Assembly (NCBI GenBank): GCA_947259585.1
Contig: CAMYMV010000008.1
Coordinates: 62,001-126,000 of the forward strand
DNA length: 64,000 bases
Source of the DNA: an uncultured Gemmatimonadales bacterium
GTDB lineage: Bacteria; Gemmatimonadota; Gemmatimonadetes; Palauibacterales; Palauibacteraceae
Direction of reading: 5' to 3'
This document shows positions 58,160 to 64,000 of this stretch, piece after piece. Under the pieces are notes generated by a model. That model did not search any database. It had not been told where the DNA came from and worked only from the letters and a program-made list of their open reading frames with translations. The translations under genes and the position numbers were made by a program. Numbering within the stretch: position 1 is the stretch's first letter; every line of letters starts with the position of its first letter.

Positions 58160-58494
58160 TGAAAGACCGAGATCTCGTGGATGCGCTCGGCCCGATAATC
58201 CGGGATGCGGAGGATCGACGCTTCGAGCCCGGCTTCTCCCACCGTGTCATGGAGAGGATACGGGCGGAGGCCGGGGCTCCGGTTATCGTGCTCTCGAGCG
58301 CTCTCAGGCGACAGTTCCTCAGGCTCGCTCCGATCGCCGCGGCGGTTCTTGTGGCGTTGAGCGCCTACAGTCTGCTGGGTCTGGGCACCTCTTCCGGCCA
58401 ATCGGTGCTCGAAGCAGCCCTGGGTCTCGAGCCCCTGACGGTCGAGACGGCCTACGCGCTGGATCAGGGCTTCTATACGGATGGCGACGACTGA
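58156..58494 (+). CDS. putative anti-sigma factor, membrane-spanning
   Basis: A 112-residue protein directly coupled to the ECF sigma gene (ATGA overlap). The first 50 residues are cytoplasmic and charged, with R-F-E-P-G-F-S-H-R-V-M-E-R-I, a motif common in small anti-sigma factors of this type (a helix that contacts region 4). One membrane helix follows (about 55-73), then a short periplasmic part of about 35 residues. It has no cysteine, so it is not a zinc-binding (ZAS) anti-sigma. Its identification relies on position and topology. Confidence 0.72.
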   Translation: MMKDRDLVDALGPIIRDAEDRRFEPGFSHRVMERIRAEAGAPVIVLSSALRRQFLRLAPIAAAVLVALSAYSLLGLGTSSGQSVLEAALGLEPLTVETAYALDQGFYTDGDD

Positions 58495-58504
58495 CGGTGA
58501 CCCC

Positions 58505-59026
58505 ATGACGATGCGAATCGAGACCAAGTCGGCGGTGATCCTCCTCGCCACGTTGCTGCTGGGCATCCTCATCGGCGGCCTGGCCGCGGGTGCGATCGCG
58601 CAGAGACGTGCATCGCGGGTCGCCGAGCTGCGGGAGCGTGGGTTCGCGATGCAGTTGGAGCGCATCATCGAGCCCAGGGACGATGCGCAAAGAGAAGCGA
58701 TACAGGCGGTCCTGTCGGCCGCTGCGGAGCGGAACCGCGAAACCATGGAGGGCGCCCGGGAGGAGATCCGTGGCAGCCTGGAGGAGATGCGGGAGGCGCT
58801 GGAGCCGCTCCTGGATGAGGATCAACGCGAGCGGCTCGAGGCGGCGGCGAAGCGGTTCGGGCGAGGCCCCCCGGGTCGGCCGCCGGGTGAACCTGGCCTC
58901 GGTCCACCCGGGCCAGGCCGGAGACCGCCCAACGGGCGCGGCGAGAGGCCACGCCACGGCCCAGGTGGACGCCTTCCGCCGGAAGGAAGCGATCAGCCGC
59001 CACCCGAGCCGCCCGAAGGCAACTAG
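58505..59026 (+). CDS. membrane-anchored periplasmic helical protein (CnrX/Spy-like)
   Basis: A 173-residue protein. The start at 58505 is preferred over 58481, which would overlap the anti-sigma gene. One N-terminal membrane segment (about 9-30) is followed by a helical, charged periplasmic part (about 33-118) with repeated E, R and L in coiled-coil style, including A-L-E-P-L-L-D-E-D-Q-R-E-R. This resembles the heavy-metal sensor/CnrX and ZraP-like helical hairpins. The last 50 residues are Gly/Pro/Arg-rich. It follows the anti-sigma gene by ten bases, so it is the likely third component of a sigma / anti-sigma / periplasmic sensor set. Confidence 0.7.
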   Translation: MTMRIETKSAVILLATLLLGILIGGLAAGAIAQRRASRVAELRERGFAMQLERIIEPRDDAQREAIQAVLSAAAERNRETMEGAREEIRGSLEEMREALEPLLDEDQRERLEAAAKRFGRGPPGRPPGEPGLGPPGPGRRPPNGRGERPRHGPGGRLPPEGSDQPPPEPPEGN

Positions 59027-59078
59027 CTCGGCGTACCGGCGGCGTACGGCGGCTGGGACGTCTCGTTACGAGGCGTCT

Positions 59079-59108
59079 GGTGGCCGCTGGTGACCGCTGG
59101 CGGCCGCT
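59079..59108. repeat. imperfect 10-base tandem repeat, three units
   Basis: Three consecutive units of GGYGRCCGCT type (59079-59088, 59089-59098, 59099-59108) with two variable positions. A degraded fourth unit (AGGTGGCCGT) follows and lies in the end of the molybdenum hydroxylase gene, whose TAG stop is at 59107-59109. The preceding bases (59036-59054) contain another GC-rich short repeat (GGCGTAC/GGCGTAC). It may be replication slippage in a gene-end spacer; no function is implied. Confidence 0.55.
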
Positions 59109-61392
59109 AGGTGGCCGTCAGGTCGATCGGCAGGTCGCGAATCCTCTGGCCGGTCGCCGCGAAGACGGCGTTGGCGACGGCAGGCGCCACGGGCGGCACG
59201 CCCGGCTCTCCGACACCCGTGGGAAGTTCGTCGCTCTCCACGATGTGGACGTGGATCTCGGGGAGCGCATCGATTCGGAGAATCGGGTAGTCGTGGAAAT
59301 TCCGTTGCTCCACCCGTCCGTCCTTCATCGTGATATCGCCGTTGAGCGCCAGGCTGAGACCGAACACGACCGCGCCCTCCAACTGGGCGCGAACTCGATC
59401 GGGATTGACCACCAGCCCGCAGTCCACCGCCGTGTCGATCCGGTGTATCCGCAGCGCTCCGTCCGTGACGGAGACCTCGGCGACCGTTCCGACGTAGGTG
59501 ACGAAGCAGTAGTGCGCCGCGATCCCGAGCCCGCGGCCGGCGGGCAGTGAGCGACCCCAACCCGCCTCACGTGCCGCGACTTCGACTACCCCTCTCAGGC
59601 GGCCGGTGTCGTACGGCAAGGCGCTCTTGTCGACGCCGTAGGCGTTCTCAGCCCCCTCCCAGATGTCGATGACCCGGCCCGGTCCGATGAGCTCGAGCAG
59701 ATAATCTTTAGGGTCACGACCGGTGAGCGCAGCCAGCTCGTCGGCGAAGGCTCCTATGGCGAAGCTGTGGTGGATGTTGGAGACCGAGCGCAGCCAGCCG
59801 ATGCGCGTGTGCGCGGGAGCCGGGCAGGCCTCGCAGCGCAGATTGGGGACGTCGAAGGGGACGGTCGTACAGCCGAGACTCAGCTCCCCGTCCGTCGGTC
59901 GGTCGATGTCCGCCTCGAACGTGGCGGAAATGCTGGGGAACGCTGTCCGATGCAGCCAGCCGGTCGTGCGTCCCGAGCCGTCGAGGGCCGCCTCGATCCG
60001 CTGAACGCTCAGAGGATGGTAGAAATCGTGGCGAAGGTCATCTTCGCGGGTCCAGGTCAGGTTGACCGGACGTTCCAACTGCCGAGAGATCGAGACCGCC
60101 TCGAGCACGAAGTCGGGCTTCGACTTTCGTCCGAAAGCGCCGCCGAGGAACGTGACGTGGAGCTCCACCGATTCCTCGGGTCGTCCCAGCATCTTTGCAG
60201 CGAGTTCCCGGGCCAGCTGCGGATCCTGGACCGGTGCCCAGATCTCGCAGCCCTCGGCCGTCACCGACGCCACGCAGGCGGGGGGTTCCATGGAGGCATG
60301 GGAGAGGTAGGGCATGTAGTACTCGGCCGAGTGGGTCAGCGCCGCGTCGGCGACCGCCGCGTCCACGTCGCCCTCGGAGCGGGCGTCACGACCGGCCGCT
60401 CGAACCGCTTCCTGAAGGGCCTCTCGGTACGATGCGGAGTCGTGCGTCGCGTTCGGCCCGTAGTCCCAATCCACGCTCAGCGCATCCCGGCCCTCGAACG
60501 CCGCCCAGGTGTTCTCCGCCACGACGGCGACTCCGCCCAGCGCCGCGAAGCCTGGAGGAGTGGGCCCGGCGGGCAGCTCGACGACCTGGATGACTCCCGG
60601 CACGGCGAGCGCCTCTTCGGCCCGGTAGGAACGAGCGCTCCCGCCCACCACCGGGCAGCGGGCGACGGCCGCGTAGACCATGCCGGGGAGGCGGACGTCG
60701 GCCCCGTAGACGGCCGCGCCCGTCGTGATGGCGAGATTGTCCACCCCGTCGAGCGAACGGCCGATGTAGCGGAACTCATTCGGCGTCTTGAGCGCGACGT
60801 CTTCGGGCACCGCGAGGTTACCGGCCGCCTCGGCCAGATCTCCATATCCGAGGGTCCGGCCTGTCGGCTCGTGCCTCACCTCGTGGTTGTGCCCCACGCA
60901 CTCCTTCACCGGCACGCTCCACTCGTCGGCAGCGGCCTGCTCCAGCATCCGGCGCGCCACCGCTCCGGCCTCCCGCAAACGCTGGAAGTGGTTCCGTATG
61001 CTCTGGGAGCCGCCTGTGTTCTGGTCTCCGAACGCCGGGTCTCCCGGTGCTTGTACGACGCGGACGCGCGACCAGTCGGCCTCCATCTCGTCGGCGATGA
61101 CCGCCGAGAGGGCGGTGCGTACCCCCTGGCCCATCTCGGACCGGGCCACGACGATCTCCACCTCACCCGACGTGTGAAGGTGCACGAAGACGTTTGGCGA
61201 GAAGCTCGTTTCAGGTACCACCGGGGAGGCAGTCGCGAGAGCCGGGCCGACCCCGCCTCGATCACCCCAGGCCGTCGACACCCCCAGCATCAGGCCGCCG
61301 CCCGCGGCCGCCGTGGTGCGGATGAACGCGCGGCGCGTGACTCCGTTCGCTCCGATGCCGTCGGCAGGCGGCTGCGCCGCGACGCGGGTCAT
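59107..61392 (-). CDS. xanthine dehydrogenase-family molybdopterin-binding subunit (IorB-like)
   Basis: Large subunit (761 residues) of a two-subunit molybdenum hydroxylase similar to isoquinoline 1-oxidoreductase. A twin-arginine signal (T-R-R-A-F-I-R near residue 20, then a hydrophobic stretch) directs the folded complex to the periplasm. Molybdopterin-contact motifs are recognisable ([22 protein letters not shown]). The catalytic glutamate lies in the C-terminal G-V-G-E-P-G-V-P-P. The start at 61392 overlaps the iron-sulfur subunit stop by four bases; the frame open to 61476 is filler. There is no FAD subunit, so electrons probably pass to a cytochrome. The substrate is unknown. Confidence 0.93.
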   Translation of the reverse strand: MTRVAAQPPADGIGANGVTRRAFIRTTAAAGGGLMLGVSTAWGDRGGVGPALATASPVVPETSFSPNVFVHLHTSGEVEIVVARSEMGQGVRTALSAVIADEMEADWSRVRVVQAPGDPAFGDQNTGGSQSIRNHFQRLREAGAVARRMLEQAAADEWSVPVKECVGHNHEVRHEPTGRTLGYGDLAEAAGNLAVPEDVALKTPNEFRYIGRSLDGVDNLAITTGAAVYGADVRLPGMVYAAVARCPVVGGSARSYRAEEALAVPGVIQVVELPAGPTPPGFAALGGVAVVAENTWAAFEGRDALSVDWDYGPNATHDSASYREALQEAVRAAGRDARSEGDVDAAVADAALTHSAEYYMPYLSHASMEPPACVASVTAEGCEIWAPVQDPQLARELAAKMLGRPEESVELHVTFLGGAFGRKSKPDFVLEAVSISRQLERPVNLTWTREDDLRHDFYHPLSVQRIEAALDGSGRTTGWLHRTAFPSISATFEADIDRPTDGELSLGCTTVPFDVPNLRCEACPAPAHTRIGWLRSVSNIHHSFAIGAFADELAALTGRDPKDYLLELIGPGRVIDIWEGAENAYGVDKSALPYDTGRLRGVVEVAAREAGWGRSLPAGRGLGIAAHYCFVTYVGTVAEVSVTDGALRIHRIDTAVDCGLVVNPDRVRAQLEGAVVFGLSLALNGDITMKDGRVEQRNFHDYPILRIDALPEIHVHIVESDELPTGVGEPGVPPVAPAVANAVFAATGQRIRDLPIDLTAT

Positions 61393-61871
61393 GATCCACC
61401 TCCCGAGCCCACGGTCACCCGATCGGCAGCCATCTTGATCGCCTCGCGAATGCGCGGATACGTGCCGCAGCGGCACAGGTTCGCCCGTTGCGTCTCGTCG
61501 ATCTCCGCGTCGGTGGGGCTCGGATTACGGGCCAGCAGCGCCGCCGCATTCATGATTTGGCCGGGCATGCAGTAGCCGCATTGCGGGACGTTCAGCTCCC
61601 GCCACGCCACCTGCAGCGGATGGCTCCCATCGTCCGACAGCCCCTCGATCGTCACGATCGATTTGCCGGCGGCTGAAGAAATGGGCTTGATGCACGCCCT
61701 GATCGCCTCCCCATCCAGGAGCACCGTGCACGACCCGCAGAGAGCCATGCCACAACCGAACTTGGCGCCCGTCAACCCGAGGACATCGCGCAGAACCCAA
61801 AGGATCGGCATCTCGGGAGGAGCTTCGACGTCGCGCCGTTCCCCGTTAATGGTGACCGTGACCTTCGCCAT
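61389..61871 (-). CDS. (2Fe-2S)-binding subunit of molybdenum hydroxylase (IorA-like)
   Basis: Small subunit of 160 residues that carries two 2Fe-2S clusters. The plant-ferredoxin-type cluster is visible as C-G-x-x-x-C-G-x-C around residue 41 with a later cysteine in I-R-A-C, and the second cluster as C-G-Y-C-M-P-G with N-L-C-R-C-G-T-Y. The start at 61871 has a perfect AAGGAGG ribosome binding site. It has no export signal of its own and is expected to be carried by the Tat signal of the large subunit. It is divergent from the SnoaL-like gene. Confidence 0.94.
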   Translation of the reverse strand: MAKVTVTINGERRDVEAPPEMPILWVLRDVLGLTGAKFGCGMALCGSCTVLLDGEAIRACIKPISSAAGKSIVTIEGLSDDGSHPLQVAWRELNVPQCGYCMPGQIMNAAALLARNPSPTDAEIDETQRANLCRCGTYPRIREAIKMAADRVTVGSGGGS

Positions 61872-62060
61872 CGGTGCCTCCTTGGCGTCGAGGAAGGGGC
61901 CGGAGCCGGCCCTGTCACTTACCTTCCGAGCCGGCGCTGGAAACCGCAAGACCGAACTGACGCCGATTGTCCACGATTGCCGACGCGCACGCCCGCGGCT
62001 TATAACAAGCGCTTGCGTTATTCCGCTCACACCGCAGCTATCACACGACAGGAGGTACCG

Positions 62061-62510
62061 ATGAGGATCGGAGCTGCCGCGGCCTTGCTGTTCGGCCTCA
62101 GCCTGGCCTGGACGACTTCCCTGACAGCCCAGACGCCGAAGCCTCTGGAGAAGCTGCTCGAGGATTGGGAAGCCGCCTTCAACGCCGGTGAGTACGAGAA
62201 GACAGCGGCCTTGTATACAACCGATGCGCGCCGGGCGCCGCCCGACTCGCCCGAGCTCATCAGCGGGCCCGATGAGATTCTGGCCGGCATGGCGCCGTTC
62301 GCGGGCATGACGATCAAGCTCACGAGCGCCGGCGGCATGCTGGGCGAAAAGCACGGAAGCACGTGGGGCAGCTTCGAGATCTGGGAAGGCGATCAGATGG
62401 TGAACAAGGGCCGCTGGATGAACGTCGTCACGATGACCGAAGGCGGCTGGAAGATCTACCGGGACATCTGGAACTCATCGATACCTGAGGAAGAGGGCGG
62501 CTGTATGTAG
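62061..62510 (+). CDS. secreted SnoaL/DUF4440-like protein
   Basis: A 149-residue exported protein starting at ATG 62061 with a GGAGG box seven bases upstream. The signal peptide ends near S-L-T-A-Q. The mature part fits the NTF2-like fold of the SnoaL/DUF4440 type: [28 protein letters not shown], and the closing [11 protein letters not shown]. Such proteins bind or isomerise small molecules; the function here is unknown. It diverges from the molybdenum hydroxylase genes, sharing about 190 bases of promoter region with them. Confidence 0.82.
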   Translation: MRIGAAAALLFGLSLAWTTSLTAQTPKPLEKLLEDWEAAFNAGEYEKTAALYTTDARRAPPDSPELISGPDEILAGMAPFAGMTIKLTSAGGMLGEKHGSTWGSFEIWEGDQMVNKGRWMNVVTMTEGGWKIYRDIWNSSIPEEEGGCM

Positions 62511-62527
62511 GCAGGTAGTCCAGGCCT

Positions 62528-62566
62528 CGGTTCCTCTACTTGTACACCTGTACAGGTAGAGGACCG
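62528..62566. terminator. long hairpin between convergent genes
   Basis: A stem of about 17 base pairs with one bulged T (position 62532), one G-U-type position (T40/G55) and a four-base loop (62546-62549). The inner part reads TGTACA on both sides. It lies 18 bases past the SnoaL-like stop and before the sirtuin gene, which runs in from the other side. A bidirectional terminator is likely, although no T-run follows on either strand. A second small hairpin (62622-62636) is next to the sirtuin stop. Confidence 0.6.
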
Positions 62567-62637
62567 TGGCTGCGTGATGAGCCGTGCGCGACGCAGCGCT
62601 CGCCGCGCTTGCGCCCGGCGCAACCTGCTTCAGGTTC

Positions 62638-63486
62638 TCAGAGGAGCGTTTCGCTCAACGCCGGCAGAACCTCGCCGGTGCGTCCGTGGACCCTCACTCG
62701 GGCGATCTCGTCTCCACGCGTACGTCCGAGGTTGACGATCCCGACGGGCACGTTTCTCTCGGCGGCTCCGAGGACGAAGCGGTAGCCCGAGTAGACCGTC
62801 AGAGAAGAACCCGCGACCAGGAGCACATCGGCCTCGTCGAACAACTTCCAGGCAGCGTCGACCCTCTCTTTCGGCACGTTCTCGCCGAAGAAGACGACGT
62901 CCGGCTTCAGCGCTCCCCCGCAACGCAGGCATGGAGGCACCTGAAACGCCCTCTCCAAGCCGGCGGCAAGCTCGACATCCCCGTCCGGCGCCGACTCCGC
63001 ATCGTCAAACGGTGCAGGCAGTTCCGCCGCGTCGTTCCAGTCGGCATTGAAGTCCAGAAGTCGTCTCTGCAGGGCGTCGCGGCGCTCCGTCGCGCCGCAC
63101 TCGAGGCAGACAACCTCGGCCAGGTTGCCGTGTAGCTCCACGACCCGGCTGCTACCAGCCGCCTGATGCAGCCCGTCCACGTTCTGCGTGACGACCCCGC
63201 ACACCAAACCGCCCTCCTCCATCGTCGCCAGCGCTCGATGCCCGGCGTTTGGTCGGGCACCCGCCACACGTCGCCAGCCGACCGCGCTCCGAGCCCAATA
63301 GCGACGCCTGGCCAGAGGATCGCGCGTGAACTCCTGGTAAAGCATCGGCTTCCGGTTCCGCTTTGAAGAGTCCGGACCACGGTAGTCGGGTATCCCCGAC
63401 TCGGTGCTGCACCCCGCTCCACTCAGAACGACGACACGCCGCCCATCGAGCAAATCTGCCAGGTCACAGAAGGATCGAGTCAGCAT
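62638..63486 (-). CDS. NAD-dependent protein deacylase, class II-type sirtuin
   Basis: A 282-residue Sir2-family enzyme that removes acyl or lipoyl-type groups from lysine using NAD. The NAD-binding motif G-A-G-C-S-T-E-S-G-I-P-D-Y-R is near residue 20, followed by T-Q-N-V-D-G-L-H, the catalytic histidine in E-L-H-G-N, and a four-cysteine zinc site (C-L-E-C and C-L-R-C). S-T-E-S-G-I-P-D-Y-R and a long insert between the zinc cysteines are features of class II (SIRT4-like) members rather than CobB. It stands alone on the minus strand, with a hairpin beyond its stop. Confidence 0.92.
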   Translation of the reverse strand: MLTRSFCDLADLLDGRRVVVLSGAGCSTESGIPDYRGPDSSKRNRKPMLYQEFTRDPLARRRYWARSAVGWRRVAGARPNAGHRALATMEEGGLVCGVVTQNVDGLHQAAGSSRVVELHGNLAEVVCLECGATERRDALQRRLLDFNADWNDAAELPAPFDDAESAPDGDVELAAGLERAFQVPPCLRCGGALKPDVVFFGENVPKERVDAAWKLFDEADVLLVAGSSLTVYSGYRFVLGAAERNVPVGIVNLGRTRGDEIARVRVHGRTGEVLPALSETLL

Positions 63487-63563
63487 GCTTCGGTACTACC
63501 GACTTGCGGAGATCCCGATCCTTCCGCCGATTGCCGCACCCAACGCAGCAGTCGGAGCATGAT

Positions 63564-64000
63564 ATGAACGGACGACACGGAATCATCGGAGCGCTCGTGG
63601 TGGCGCTCGGCATCGCCCTCGGCGGCTGGTTCGTCGGACACGGCTTTCAACAGGGTCGGTCGAATGACCGTTTCGTGACAGTCAAGGGGGTTTCGGAGCG
63701 CAGCGTGGAGGCGGATCTCGCCCTCTGGCCGCTCCAGTTCGTCGCCGCGGACAACGATCTGAGCCGAGCTCAGAGTCGACTCGACGCGAGCATCGGCGTG
63801 ACCCTCGAGTTTCTGGCTCGCCAGGGGCTGGATACCGCTCGGACGCAGCTCCAGGGGCTTCGGGTCACCGACGTCCTCGCGAACCCCTACCAGCAGCAGA
63901 GGACCGTCAACCGTTTTGTCGTCAACCAGACTCTGGTGGTTCGGTCGAGCGAGCCGCGAAAGGTGCTGGCCGCCAGCGAGCGGGTCGGCGAGCTGGTCGA
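63564..64000 (+). CDS. SIMPL-domain protein, N-terminal part
   Basis: The 5' part of a gene that runs off the right edge; 145 codons are visible from the ATG at 63564. An N-terminal membrane segment (about 5-24, I-I-G-A-L-V-V-A-L-G-I-A-L-G-G-W) is followed by the start of a SIMPL (DUF541) domain: V-T-V-K-G-V-S-E-R-S-V-E-A-D-L-A-L-W. It resembles periplasmic or membrane-anchored SIMPL proteins, which have been linked to oxidative stress. It diverges from the sirtuin gene. Confidence 0.85.
   Translation, partial: MNGRHGIIGALVVALGIALGGWFVGHGFQQGRSNDRFVTVKGVSERSVEADLALWPLQFVAADNDLSRAQSRLDASIGVTLEFLARQGLDTARTQLQGLRVTDVLANPYQQQRTVNRFVVNQTLVVRSSEPRKVLAASERVGELV

Noticed and set aside
1..64000. mobile elements, phage genes, CRISPR arrays, toxin-antitoxin or restriction systems
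   Set aside because: No transposase, integrase, Cas, methylase or phage structural motif, and no regularly spaced repeat array, was seen; the signs of gene loss need no mobile element.

Overview
The window is high-GC bacterial chromosome from a diderm. It has no rRNA, tRNA, CRISPR array, insertion sequence or phage gene that I can recognise. The outer membrane is shown by many predicted barrels, lipoproteins and a LolA-like protein. Gene order (pepA/OMP/yicC/gmk/rpoZ/coaBC/udg/dnaB/radA/tsaC/ptp/aroE/comF; gap/pgk/tpiA/secG; carA/sppA/HU; moaD/moaE/moaA/mdh/sdhC) and protein style suggest a member of the Gemmatimonadota. That placement is inference from pattern memory, not a computed phylogeny. 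The gene content (TCA cycle enzymes, ETF-QO, an IorAB-type molybdoenzyme, many secreted peptidases) fits a respiring heterotroph.

Layout. 1-3.55 kb (minus): molybdopterin synthesis genes run into malate dehydrogenase and the start of succinate dehydrogenase. 3.7-8.5 kb: aminotransferase, HU, SppA, CarA, an RNase H-like protein, SecG. 8.6-11.7 kb (minus): triose part of glycolysis. 11.8-24.6 kb (minus): one long, tightly packed housekeeping run from pepA to comF, many genes overlapping by 4 bases. 25.5-30.8 kb (minus): acyltransferase, ETF-QO, TrkH and TrkA. 30.9-40 kb: envelope proteins, a kinase / HD-GYP response regulator pair with a lipoprotein peptidyl-prolyl isomerase, a lipoprotein-KOW-cupin-AhpD operon and a TolB/TPR signalling-type protein. 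40.2-48.7 kb: secreted peptidases (M28, S9, M48, YpfJ-type) with small lipoproteins and a BON-LysM protein. 49-54.3 kb (plus): an envelope transport operon (LolA-like protein, two FtsX/MacB-type permeases, ATPase, outer membrane barrel), in which the first permease is broken. 54.3-57 kb: a secreted protein of unknown function, an SDR and two gene remnants. 57-59 kb (plus): an ECF sigma / anti-sigma module bracketed by two helical periplasmic proteins. 59.1-62 kb (minus): a two-subunit molybdenum hydroxylase. 62-64 kb: a SnoaL-like protein, a class II-type sirtuin and the start of a SIMPL-domain protein.

The most notable points are signs of gene decay or sequence error in an otherwise compact genome: a TsaC with its threonine-binding segment missing, a split ABC permease, a carA with no usable ATG in frame, and two or three C-terminal gene remnants between intact genes. 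There are also active-site departures in otherwise intact proteins (RNase H-like protein, ETF-QO cluster ligand, HD-GYP motif). The best candidates for little-described systems are the LolA-like/ABC/outer-membrane-protein operon and the ECF sigma module with paired Spy/CnrX-like proteins.
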